From contig JAGOGF010000001.1 of assembly GCA_017996845.1 (NCBI GenBank), forward strand, positions 43,772 to 107,771: a stretch of 64,000 nucleotides of DNA, given 5' to 3'. Positions within the stretch are counted from its first letter, which is position 1. Each line of letters starts with the position of its first letter. The notes under the pieces were generated by a model that ran no database searches, was not told where the DNA came from, and saw only the letters and a program-made list of their open reading frames with translations. Shown piece after piece: positions 35,090-43,642 of this stretch. The position numbers were made by a program, and so were the translations under genes. Origin of the DNA: Butyrivibrio sp. GTDB taxonomy: Bacteria; Bacillota_A; Clostridia; Lachnospirales; Lachnospiraceae.

Positions 35090-35902
35090 TTATAATATGT
35101 TTTTTAAATGTCCTTTGGCAATCCCAAACTTCTTCCCATCCAGCAGATATTTTTTTATATGCCGCTGCAATGTCGTCCGCTCCGGCAAAGATGCATCCAC
35201 CTTCGCACATCCGGGGAATATCCATTCCATATACCACGTTGCATCATAATCCACAAAATCAATTTCAAAAAGTTTCTGAAACAGGACAATTTTGGAATCA
35301 CTTCCCAGAAGATCTTCCAATTCCGGCATCATCATCCAGGATTCACAGACGAGTTTTACCTCTTCCCATTCCGGATAGAACTTCTTCCGAAATGCAAAAA
35401 ATTCCTGCAGTGACTGCAGAACAGATTCCGGATGCAGATCGGCATCGGATGGAATGTGAACACCGATTTCTCTTTCTGCTCCCTCAATCAGTTCATATTC
35501 CAGCGCTCCCAGGCGATATTCATTCAATGATATTTCCCGCGGAAACCACCATTCAAAACCAAATTTGTAAGTATGATATGTTTTCTCATAGTCACGCAGC
35601 GATCTCGTAACAAACTTCATCGTCGCGGTAAAAATATCTTCCGGTATTCCGCGTCTTATATATTCCCCATATGAATAATGCAGCGCAATATTAAGCAGTT
35701 CCCACAGCATCTTCATTCCATCCGGGTCTTCACCCAGAATTTCCTGTAATTCTCGCGTTCCTGTATCCCACTGCGTACGCTGCAATATGCGTCCTGTCAT
35801 TGCGGCGGGAATTGCAATGTCTCTCTTGTTCTCATAATTCATCAGTTCCGTTTTTACCTTTTCCGGTAATTCCAATTGCTCCCATAATTCCTGCTGTGTC
35901 AT
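35090..35902 (-). CDS. Acyltransferase-domain protein (NAT_N / GNAT_C type)
   Basis: 270 residues. The N-terminal helical half (about 1-120, NAT_N-like) is followed by a GNAT_C-like half with IGVHIPSDADLHPESVLQSL, FFAFRKKFYPEWEEVKLVCE, SWMMMPELEDLLGSDSKIVLFQ and a closing RTTLQRHIKKYLLDGKKFGI. Members are annotated as acyltransferase-domain proteins of unknown substrate; catalysis has not been shown to my knowledge. AGAGGT precedes ATG. It is co-directional with and 22 bp before the TIGR04076 gene. Confidence 0.8.
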   Translation of the reverse strand: MTQQELWEQLELPEKVKTELMNYENKRDIAIPAAMTGRILQRTQWDTGTRELQEILGEDPDGMKMLWELLNIALHYSYGEYIRRGIPEDIFTATMKFVTRSLRDYEKTYHTYKFGFEWWFPREISLNEYRLGALEYELIEGAEREIGVHIPSDADLHPESVLQSLQEFFAFRKKFYPEWEEVKLVCESWMMMPELEDLLGSDSKIVLFQKLFEIDFVDYDATWYMEWIFPGCAKVDASLPERTTLQRHIKKYLLDGKKFGIAKGHLKNIL

Positions 35903-35984
35903 GTACCTTACCTCTGTCTGATCTTTTTATATAAATATCCTGCCTATAAATATAACATGCTCTATCAATATAATGTTCTTGCTA

Positions 35985-36332
35985 TTATATGTTTCCGCTT
36001 TGTTCTTCCAGATATTTCACAGTCTTTCCATGCTCCAGGGCATAATTGATTTCAGATCTGGTGCTGTCCCCGATGTAGCCATTTTTATTAATCACGAAAA
36101 TCTCATCTGACATGTCGATTTTCCTTTTATGCATGTCATCCAGCATCACTTTTGTCCTTGTCAGTGTGCCTTCATCCATATTCTCCCAGACCTCTTCATC
36201 TCCGGAGTGTCCAAAAAGTCCTACGCTGAGAACAATGTTTCCTGTAAGTGTCAGTTTCTTCTGCATTTCCATAAAATCTTCTTTGAAACGGGTACTCCCG
36301 CACAATGTAATTACCGGATATTTTCCTACCAT
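35985..36332 (-). CDS. Nucleoside 2-deoxyribosyltransferase-like protein
   Basis: 115 residues with a Rossmann-like start VITLCGSTRFKEDFMEMQ, a central EEVWENMDEGTLTRTKVMLDDMHK and a C-terminal GDSTRSEINYALEHGKTVKYL. The CGS and STRSEI motifs match nucleoside 2-deoxyribosyltransferase / DUF4406-like proteins that bind nucleotides, some of which cleave N-glycosidic bonds. The start is ATG 36332, which has CGGAGGAAAT before it; nine upstream codons are not needed. Monocistronic in appearance. Neighbouring HisE/MazG-like pyrophosphohydrolase suggests a nucleotide-housecleaning pair (weak inference). Confidence 0.78.
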   Translation of the reverse strand: MVGKYPVITLCGSTRFKEDFMEMQKKLTLTGNIVLSVGLFGHSGDEEVWENMDEGTLTRTKVMLDDMHKRKIDMSDEIFVINKNGYIGDSTRSEINYALEHGKTVKYLEEQSGNI

Positions 36333-36421
36333 ATTTCCTCCGAAAAGAGCATGAAACATCTTGTCAATTAACAGTTCAGCAGCATCTCAGAAATGCATAT
36401 ATCTCTTACTCTGCCTTCCTC

Positions 36422-36730
36422 TTAATCCACATACTCTAAAAAAATTTTTGTTTTAAATCCGCCACGTTCCTTTGCCTTCTTCTCTCTGACTGTTTCCAAT
36501 TCTTCTAAAGAATACCCTTTTGCAGCACATATCGCCTGCAGTACCTCTAAAATATCCGCCATCTCTTCCATGTTTTTATCTGTCTGATATTCCGCAACTT
36601 CTTCATTCAATTTCTGTTCAAGCGCTGCAAGATAATCTTTTTCATTCAAAATATGAGTGCTACATGTTTTCCCGGATGCTTCAATGATCTGTGGTATCTT
36701 ATCTCTTACCAGCTTATTATAAATCTTCAT
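36422..36730 (-). CDS. MazG/HisE-like NTP pyrophosphohydrolase
   Basis: 102 residues of the all-alpha NTP-PPase superfamily: IYNKLVRDKIPQIIEASG at the N-terminus, metal-binding KLNEEVAEYQ and EEMADILEVLQAI, and a C-terminal KKAKERGGFKTKIFLEYV. This COG4997-type group is annotated as phosphoribosyl-ATP pyrophosphohydrolase-like but is not linked to his genes; it probably hydrolyses non-canonical NTPs. ATG 36730 has AAGGAG 5 nt upstream; the two preceding codons overlap that SD. Confidence 0.85.
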   Translation of the reverse strand: MKIYNKLVRDKIPQIIEASGKTCSTHILNEKDYLAALEQKLNEEVAEYQTDKNMEEMADILEVLQAICAAKGYSLEELETVREKKAKERGGFKTKIFLEYVD

Positions 36731-36815
36731 ATCCACTCCTTATTCATATCTGTTTCAACTCGAATCCTCTGACTTTGCTGATCATTATACCCAATTCATC
36801 CGGTCAGCGTGCTTC

Positions 36816-38492
36816 TTATAAGGGTTTCCTTTCATAGATCGGTTCATATTCCGAACTGCCAAACAGTCTATAGTAATTTGCAAAAATTCTGCACATGATT
36901 GCATCCACATTTTCATTTCCTGCTTCTACCAGAATCGTCAACAGCTGTATATCGGAAACCTTGGATATTACATCAGCCTGACGAACCGTTTTTTTCACTG
37001 CCAGTTCCATAGTCTGTACTGCCTGCTGCTGCCTGCCCGGATCTGCAATACTCCCTTCTGCGGGTTTCAACGTAATCATGACCATTTCAAAAGAATGCCC
37101 ATATCTATTACAGAAATTACTGATATACTCATAAAATTTAGGAGTCTCGGTTTCTTCCAGCCTCACGGCACCATCATATTGTCCAATAGCTGCAAGCTTT
37201 CTGACAAGTTCCTGCAGACTTTGTACTTCCGTTTCCGAAATTCTCTCCTGCGGCATTTCCATGGATTTTTCGTGATTCTCCGCTATCTTTTCCATGCTTC
37301 CATCTTCGAACAGTTCCATAAATACATCCAGATAATCCGGGTCAAATTGACCGCCTCTGCCATTTTGCATTTCTTTTCGAATTTCATCCCTGGAAAGAGC
37401 CTTTCGATAGATTCGATCTGAATTCATAGCATCATAAGCATCCATTATGGAAACAATTCTTGCATGATGTGAAATGTCCGTTCCTGTAATATGATCCGGA
37501 TATCCATTTCCGTCATAACGCTCGTGATGATGCAGCGCCACATCCTTTGCCCCTGGGAGTGTTGTCGCATTTGACAGAATTTCTGCTCCTGATATGGTAT
37601 GAGAGTGAATGACACGATATTCCATGTCGCTTAATTTTCCCTGCTTATTCAGAATTGTATCCGGAATTGCAATTTTACCAACATCGTGAAGAAGCGCCTC
37701 ATATCGCAGGACTCCAGTTTCCTCCTCTGTCCATCCCATTTTTTTGGCAAGTGCTACAGAATATGCAGACACTCTGGATGAATGTCCATTTGTATATTTA
37801 TCCTTGGCATCAATAGCACTGACCAGCGTAAGAACCATCTGTTCATACATTTTTTCCAGTTGAATACGCTTTTCTTTCTCTGCTGCCGTCAGCCGCGTGA
37901 CTTCTTCGTGGAGTCTCTCATCATAGTTATAATGCTCCAGGGTGGTAATATGATAATGAATCATGGAAACAGATTCCAGCATAAGCGCAAATGTATAAAA
38001 AATTGGAAACCGCTGCATAAAAGTCTCTGTATAGGTATTGCTCAAATTCTCCCGAAACGGCGTATAAAAAAGGACAATATACAGACAGAGATAATAAATT
38101 CCGATCAGGATTCCATAACGTACCCCAATAAAATACATCATCGCCACCGGTACCAGAATCGTCCATAATGTTGCAAATCCTTCATTTGTTCCATAGATTG
38201 TATAATAGGAAAAGATAGAAATACAAAGCGCTGAGAAAGTTACTGCGGCAATTTTCCGGTTGTGCAGCCTGGCGGTTGAAAAATAAATGAACAGACCTGT
38301 CAAAGCTAACACTGAAGTTGTAAAACCCATTATCACTCTGTGCTGGCAGAAATTCATTGTTGTCGTAATCATGGTAATAACCGTAATTGACAGTCCTACC
38401 ATACTTACAATTCTGATATTGTCATCCTTCAGTTTTCCACGATAAATGTCCTGTTTCAAAAGTACATGATACTTTTTTATTTTTTCAAACAT
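36816..38492 (-). CDS. Membrane HD-GYP protein with GGDEF-like tail
   Basis: 558 residues. About six TM helices in the first 185 residues, a coiled coil (about 190-215), and an HD-GYP phosphodiesterase domain with HDVGK near 267 and HHHERYDGNGYP near 323, both intact, so c-di-GMP hydrolysis is expected. The last 120 residues (from FCNRYGHSFEMVMITLKP) look like a divergent nucleotidyl-cyclase fold without a GGDEF signature, possibly a regulatory pseudo-GGDEF domain. The start ATG at 38492 has a GGAG 11 nt upstream. Stands alone between an NTP-PPase gene and a small P-loop kinase gene. Confidence 0.9.
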   Translation of the reverse strand: MFEKIKKYHVLLKQDIYRGKLKDDNIRIVSMVGLSITVITMITTTMNFCQHRVIMGFTTSVLALTGLFIYFSTARLHNRKIAAVTFSALCISIFSYYTIYGTNEGFATLWTILVPVAMMYFIGVRYGILIGIYYLCLYIVLFYTPFRENLSNTYTETFMQRFPIFYTFALMLESVSMIHYHITTLEHYNYDERLHEEVTRLTAAEKEKRIQLEKMYEQMVLTLVSAIDAKDKYTNGHSSRVSAYSVALAKKMGWTEEETGVLRYEALLHDVGKIAIPDTILNKQGKLSDMEYRVIHSHTISGAEILSNATTLPGAKDVALHHHERYDGNGYPDHITGTDISHHARIVSIMDAYDAMNSDRIYRKALSRDEIRKEMQNGRGGQFDPDYLDVFMELFEDGSMEKIAENHEKSMEMPQERISETEVQSLQELVRKLAAIGQYDGAVRLEETETPKFYEYISNFCNRYGHSFEMVMITLKPAEGSIADPGRQQQAVQTMELAVKKTVRQADVISKVSDIQLLTILVEAGNENVDAIMCRIFANYYRLFGSSEYEPIYERKPL

Positions 38493-38675
38493 GGCTATTC
38501 CGTCTCCGCTTCTGTGTCTTTTGCCTATTTAATACAGTTTAACACAGCAGTGAAGTGCAGAATATATTTTTTTGTATTTTTAAAGGGACTGTTTGAATCA
38601 TCTGCCGGATGTGCCGGATCTCAACGAGCGTGCCTGGTTCTGTATCCATGATTCATTAAAAGGCTTTCTATCTTT

Positions 38676-39260
38676 TTATTCCTCAATTATATTCAGAATT
38701 TCCTCCATCGATTTATCAAATTCCTCCTGTGAAGAATTTTCAAATACCAGCAGATCATCCTTGCATTTGGGATCATCCAATTCTCTGGGAATCTCGAAGT
38801 TTATGCCGGAAATATATTCATCCCAATGCGCCAGTTTCCACGTATCGCGGTCGCTGTTTCTGGAAATCATTCGCTGCCTGCATACATCAATATCTGTTTT
38901 CACCCAGATAACCGTAAGCCTTGCATTTTTAAGCGCAAGTTTTGCTTTCAGATCAGCCATATACTTTTCATCCCTGATCTCTCTTGTAAAGGGAGCATTG
39001 ATCAGTACAATATCATCGTACTCCAAAGCTTCCAGGGCAAGTGCTACAATGGCATCATACTCATAGTCCCGTATGTTCTTTTCAAAAAAATCCGAACTGC
39101 GGTTATATTCCTGATTTGCAACCGCAAAAATTTGTTTGGATAATACGATTAACGTATCTTTATCCAGATAAACAACATGCTTAAGCTTTTTAGCAAGCTG
39201 CTTTGATATATATGTTTTCCCGCTTGCCGGAGGAGAAGTTACTAAAATTAATCTTTTCAT
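38676..39260 (-). CDS. P-loop kinase-like ATP-binding protein (AAA_33 type)
   Basis: 194 residues with a Walker A loop SPPASGKT at 9-16 and a fold like that of small-molecule or zeta-type kinases (VVYLDKDTLIVLSK, then INAPFTREIRD and a lid region CRQRMISRNSDRDTW). The substrate is unknown; no antitoxin gene adjoins, so a toxin role is not indicated. SD GAAAGGA lies 8 nt upstream of ATG. The 157 bp to the upstream EAL gene is non-coding. Confidence 0.82.
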   Translation of the reverse strand: MKRLILVTSPPASGKTYISKQLAKKLKHVVYLDKDTLIVLSKQIFAVANQEYNRSSDFFEKNIRDYEYDAIVALALEALEYDDIVLINAPFTREIRDEKYMADLKAKLALKNARLTVIWVKTDIDVCRQRMISRNSDRDTWKLAHWDEYISGINFEIPRELDDPKCKDDLLVFENSSQEEFDKSMEEILNIIEE

Positions 39261-39417
39261 ATTATTCGTCCTTTCTTTTCATAAAAAAACGGACTGTGAA
39301 TATCCTCGCTTTTTGCTCTGCATAAAGCTTCATAACTTCACAAAGATACAAAAATCTCAGCCATTTTATCCAAGGCGCAGCCTGCCATACAGGTTCTGTT
39401 CACTTGCACCGGACATT

Positions 39418-41769
39418 CTAATATTTTATATCCGTGCTGCGAATATAATTTATCAGATCTTCAAAGGGCAACGGCTTTGAATAGTAATAGCCCTGAATAA
39501 TATCACAGTTATACTCGCTGCATATTTTCTTCTGCTCTTCGTTTTCTATTCCCTCCGCCACTAATTTGTAATGCAGTTTGTGCCCCATACTGATAATCGC
39601 TTCCAGCATTGATTTCTTTACTTCTTTTGTTTCTACATCCGCAATAAAACTTCGATCAATTTTCAATGTCTGAAACGGCATACTTGTCAAATAGGAAAGT
39701 GATGAATAGCCTGTTCCAAAATCATCCAATGCAAAATTGATTCCAAAATCATGTAGTTTCTGCAAGGAATGGAACGCATCACTTCCTTCATTTATGAACA
39801 CACTTTCCGTGATTTCAAATTCCAATCGTTCCAAAGGAGCATTGGAATTTGAAACAATTCCAATCGCACTGGCCGCAAATTCCGGATGATTCATTTGTAT
39901 CGTAGAGATATTAATCGCCATTTTATATTCGGATCCAAATGTCTCATTGATCTGCTGCAGTCTGCTGATTGCTTCCCGCAGTACCCATTCCCCAATTTCG
40001 ATGATCAATCCTGTATTTTCTGCAATCTTGATAAACTGATTTGGCGGAATATACTCCCCGCTTCGCTTTCGTAACCGAATGAGTGATTCAAATCCTTCTA
40101 TCTTCTGTTCCGCAATATTAATCTGCGGCTGAAAAAAAAGTTCAAACATATTTTCTTCCAGTGCTGTTCGAAGAAACTGATCCATGCCTGAGTCATACTT
40201 CATTTTGACTTTCATTTCCTGATTAAAGAGACAAATGCTTCCTCGTGATTTTGTTTTCGCATCAATGAGAGCCATATCTGCATAAGACAGCAGTTCACTT
40301 TTATCCATCGCAAAGGCATCGTACACCGAAACGCCTGACGTCATACTGATTCGTATATTTTTGTCATCAATAAATATTCCATGAATCAAAGCATCCTTCA
40401 GCGGCTTAAGCAGTGTCATGATCTCATCCAGTTCCAATGTCTGTCTGAATAAAACTGCAAATTCATCCGGTCCTATTCTGTAGGCTGAACATGCATATAT
40501 TTCATTGAATTCCTTAATCTCATGACCAATATAGATCAGGATCTTATCCGCTATCTGATGCCCGTATAAGTCATTAATGATCTTAAATGCATCAATATTC
40601 AGTAAAACAATTGTTAACTGATCGTCGTTTTCATCCGCTATTTTTTCCATAATATCTTTTGAAATCAGGAGGCGGTTCCCCAAATTCGTCAATGGATCAT
40701 TATATGCCATAAATGTCAGCTGCTCATCCCGTTGATGAACCACATTCATCAGCTCAGAAAATTCATGCGCGACATTGTTCAGTCCTACAAATTTGAAATC
40801 AGGCACCTCAGCTTTGTATGCATTGACAGCTGCCTTTTCCACAAAATCTTTCAATTTCAGAACATAATGATTGATCTGCCCGCTATAGATATAAGAATCG
40901 ATTGTCCCAATCAGTGCTGCAAAACCAATTAACGCAGTCAATATCAATATCAGTTTTCGTAAAGGTCCAAAAACCACAGAAAAAGGCTGATATATGACAA
41001 TATACCAGCGGCTGTTATGCATAGAAGTAGCCGTCATAACATATTTTACAGAACCAATATCAATTATTTTATACCTCAGATATCCCTGCGCTACCTCTTT
41101 GATTGCATTGATATTCTGATCAACCATACGAAAATGAACATAGTCCAGATTTTCATGTGAAACATATCTGCCATACTCGTCAACAATATCTACCTGAATA
41201 TAATCCCCAAACTTTTCACCATAATATTTCGATATTTCACTTAACGCTTTCAAACTGCTATAGATCGTCACATAGTAGTTCTTTGGTGATTTATAGGTAT
41301 ACGCATATGCCAATCCGCCAATGGCCGTTGATTGAAACGGTTCACTCCAATAACTCCCTGTTGCAGCGCTGCAAAGTTTCTTATAAAATTCTTCACCACT
41401 TCGATTAATCCCAATATCATCTGCATCTAATTGTGACAGAACTACCTGTCCCTTTGCATCAATAATTTCAACGTTCAGAATAAAGTTATTCTCTTTCTTT
41501 ATATTTGAAAGATTATCAAACATTATTTTCGAATTTGTATCCACATCGTAGAGATTGCTGATATATTTGGCTATTTTTTGCGGATCACTTTCAACAGTAG
41601 CCAGCTGATCCCCCAATGCCATCGTAATCATGGCATTTTTTTCCACAATATCAGACTGCATTTTCTGATACATGATGAAAATAGTCATACATCCGAAAAA
41701 AATAAGTGTTATAGAGATAATTATTAAATTATTTAACAATATACTTTTTCGAATTGTCTTTTTTTTCAT
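39418..41769 (-). CDS. Cache-GGDEF(degenerate)-EAL c-di-GMP phosphodiesterase
   Basis: 783 residues. TM1 (about 10-30), a long extracellular Cache-like domain (about 35-270), TM2 (about 275-297), a GGDEF domain whose signature reads GPDEF at 433-437 and so is probably catalytically inactive, and an EAL domain with E-S-L at 561-563, DDFGTGYSSLSYL, KIDRSFI and AEGIENEEQ intact. Expected to degrade c-di-GMP under control of the extracellular domain, with the GGDEF part perhaps a GTP sensor. ATG overlaps the stop of the solute-binding lipoprotein gene (ATGA), so ligand-loaded lipoprotein is a likely signal input. Confidence 0.92.
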   Translation of the reverse strand: MKKKTIRKSILLNNLIIISITLIFFGCMTIFIMYQKMQSDIVEKNAMITMALGDQLATVESDPQKIAKYISNLYDVDTNSKIMFDNLSNIKKENNFILNVEIIDAKGQVVLSQLDADDIGINRSGEEFYKKLCSAATGSYWSEPFQSTAIGGLAYAYTYKSPKNYYVTIYSSLKALSEISKYYGEKFGDYIQVDIVDEYGRYVSHENLDYVHFRMVDQNINAIKEVAQGYLRYKIIDIGSVKYVMTATSMHNSRWYIVIYQPFSVVFGPLRKLILILTALIGFAALIGTIDSYIYSGQINHYVLKLKDFVEKAAVNAYKAEVPDFKFVGLNNVAHEFSELMNVVHQRDEQLTFMAYNDPLTNLGNRLLISKDIMEKIADENDDQLTIVLLNIDAFKIINDLYGHQIADKILIYIGHEIKEFNEIYACSAYRIGPDEFAVLFRQTLELDEIMTLLKPLKDALIHGIFIDDKNIRISMTSGVSVYDAFAMDKSELLSYADMALIDAKTKSRGSICLFNQEMKVKMKYDSGMDQFLRTALEENMFELFFQPQINIAEQKIEGFESLIRLRKRSGEYIPPNQFIKIAENTGLIIEIGEWVLREAISRLQQINETFGSEYKMAINISTIQMNHPEFAASAIGIVSNSNAPLERLEFEITESVFINEGSDAFHSLQKLHDFGINFALDDFGTGYSSLSYLTSMPFQTLKIDRSFIADVETKEVKKSMLEAIISMGHKLHYKLVAEGIENEEQKKICSEYNCDIIQGYYYSKPLPFEDLINYIRSTDIKY

Positions 41770-42881
41770 TCATCATCTACCTTCACAAAGGATTGGTTTT
41801 GCACCTGAAATAAGTGCATCTGTCTGACTGCATCCCCATATTCATTTATCTTGATATCCTCTTGCAGACCAGTAAATACTGAGATCTTATCAAGTGATTT
41901 TTTGATGTCTTCGCTTGATGTACTATCGCTCTTCTCTATTGCTTTTGCCAACAGCATAACCGCTTCATAGGAATAGACAGATGCAAAAGTCGGAGAATTG
42001 CCATAGGTCTGTATATAATCATCTTCAAAATCCCTGAAGTTCTGTGAAGCAGAATGGCTGTCATAGGTATTAATACTATAGATCCCTTCCGCAGCAGGTC
42101 CCGCAATACTGATCAGATCTTCGCTCATTGCCCATGTGGAGGTATAAATCGGAACCATACAATTGTATTTGTACATCTCCTGTGCATAATACGCTACATC
42201 ATAAGCAGAACCGGCTATTACAAGTGCATCTATTCCTGAATTTCTGATCAGGGCAATTGTTTTCTCAAAATCATTTTTATCTGCTATTGCATACCCTTCC
42301 ATAAAGGCGGTTGAAAGCCCCGCTTTCACCAGAGGCGCTTCTGTATTTTTCACAAAGGTTTTGGAATACTTTTCGTTATTGAGCTGATACAGATAACCTA
42401 TATTTTTATATTTTTGTTTCTCCATAAACTCCGAAATATATTTTGTTTCATAAGTAGATTCCGTAACCATCGTATAGAAATAATCATTTACGCCAAAAAA
42501 GTCCGGGGAACTAATCGTCGGGCTGATCATGACAACATGATCCTGATTGGTTCCTTTAAAGGATTCTTCCTCTACCCCGCTGATATTGTGTCCAATGATT
42601 GCACAGGCGCCTTTCTCTACCAGACGTTTGTCCGCTTCTCTGGCTGTCTTAACGGTTTCTCCGTCATCTTCTATGATGAATTCAATCAGATGCCCGTTAA
42701 TACCATTTGCCTGATTGATTTTGGAAACCGCCATTTGCGCGCCATACATGGAATCCACTGCAATTTCCGAGCTGGTTCCTGTCAGATTGCCTGAAAAACC
42801 GATGATAATCGGTTTCTTTTCACATCCTGTTAAAGAAAAAGTCAGTAATAATATACTCACTATCAGCATTGTTCTTTTCAT
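41766..42881 (-). CDS. Solute-binding lipoprotein (LivJ-type) paired with EAL protein
   Basis: 371 residues with a signal peptide ending in the lipobox LTGC (Cys at about 20), then a type I periplasmic-binding fold (Peripla_BP_6) as in LivJ: KPIIIGFSGNLTGTSSEIAV, AIIGHNISGVEEE, and MISPTISSPDFFG. The ligand is probably an amino acid or small organic molecule. There are no ABC permease or ATPase genes nearby; instead the gene overlaps the c-di-GMP phosphodiesterase gene by 4 bp, so it is probably a sensory co-receptor and not a transport component. SD GGGAGGT lies 8 nt before ATG. Confidence 0.92.
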   Translation of the reverse strand: MKRTMLIVSILLLTFSLTGCEKKPIIIGFSGNLTGTSSEIAVDSMYGAQMAVSKINQANGINGHLIEFIIEDDGETVKTAREADKRLVEKGACAIIGHNISGVEEESFKGTNQDHVVMISPTISSPDFFGVNDYFYTMVTESTYETKYISEFMEKQKYKNIGYLYQLNNEKYSKTFVKNTEAPLVKAGLSTAFMEGYAIADKNDFEKTIALIRNSGIDALVIAGSAYDVAYYAQEMYKYNCMVPIYTSTWAMSEDLISIAGPAAEGIYSINTYDSHSASQNFRDFEDDYIQTYGNSPTFASVYSYEAVMLLAKAIEKSDSTSSEDIKKSLDKISVFTGLQEDIKINEYGDAVRQMHLFQVQNQSFVKVDDE

Positions 42882-43204
42882 GCCATCGTACCTCCCGCAT
42901 TTCTTTCTGAAAAAGACTAAAAAGAATTATTTTGTGCAGGTCCTGTTATCTATCATTTCTATAAATCAATGGTGAAATCTTATTGCCAGGTATGGCAAAT
43001 TAAAGAGAAGTATATCGATCCGGACAATCAATTGCAAAGCAAATGCCAAGTGCAGAAAAATACTGAATTTATCGTTTGAAAATATCCGTAAAAATAGTTT
43101 TCTATTATAATTATAACCTATATTAATTGTAACTGCCATCATATATTTTGCCTGAACAAACTGCAAAACTTTCATGCGATGATTCTCAAAAAATAAATTC
43201 CGCG

Positions 43205-43244
43205 AAAAAAGCAGGAAACATGTCACTGTGACACATCTCCTGCT
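43205..43244 (-). terminator. Intrinsic terminator running through the DUF4143 remnant stop
   Basis: AGCAGGAAACATGTCA (43210-43225) pairs with TGACACATCTCCTGCT (43229-43244) with three G-U pairs in RNA, a 3-nt loop, and six U on the minus strand. The gap 42882-43204 upstream of the lipoprotein gene shows no gene; the only ORF there has no SD and no recognisable domain. Confidence 0.8.
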
Positions 43245-43492
43245 ACCACTCCATCTTTTTGGATAATAACATCTATTTCTCTTTTCGTTGTCTCATTTTT
43301 ATAGAAATATAACTGATACCCTTTTTTATAAAGCGCATCCGCTATTGCACATTCAAATACGCCCCCTTTTGAGTTTCCTGCCAAGGTATTTTCTACAATA
43401 TGCTGCTTCAACGCGGAGTCCTTCATCGCCATCAGCAGTGATAAATCTGTTGTATACGCCCTAAAAAAGTCATCTCTTGCATAATTATCCAA
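43223..43492 (-). pseudogene. Fragment of an AAA/DUF4143 ATPase gene
   Basis: The 89-residue frame (FFRAYTTDLSLLMAMKDSAL, GGVFECAIADALYKKGYQLY, TTKREIDVII) matches the DUF4143 half of AAA_14-type ATPases. The N-terminal P-loop ATPase domain is absent and the C-terminal strand stops abruptly inside a terminator stem, so both ends are lost. An intact relative of this family is at 54.9-56.2 kb. Confidence 0.7.
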
Positions 43493-43513
43493 TAAAATAT
43501 ATAAAAACCCATT

Positions 43514-43553
43514 TAAAAAATAGACTGAAATCCTCCAAAGAATTCCAGTCTAT
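43514..43553 (-). terminator. Intrinsic terminator of rsmH
   Basis: ATAGACTG (43520-43527) pairs with CAGTCTAT (43546-43553), with an inner GAAATC/GAATTC partial stem; six U follow on the minus strand. It lies 90 bp after the RsmH stop. Confidence 0.8.
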
Positions 43554-43642
43554 CTCACACATATTATTTAAGCACTTAATTGGCTCTTTCTGAACTTAGT
43601 TGATTTTATTATGCCAAAAACCATATATCATTTTCTTACAGT

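Noticed and set aside
38676..39260. Zeta-toxin-like kinase as part of a toxin-antitoxin pair
   Set aside because: There is no epsilon-type antitoxin or other small gene beside it and the sequence fits general AAA_33 kinases.
42966..43226. Minus-strand frame of 86 codons between the lipoprotein gene and the DUF4143 remnant
   Set aside because: It begins inside a terminator hairpin, has no SD and no recognisable domain.
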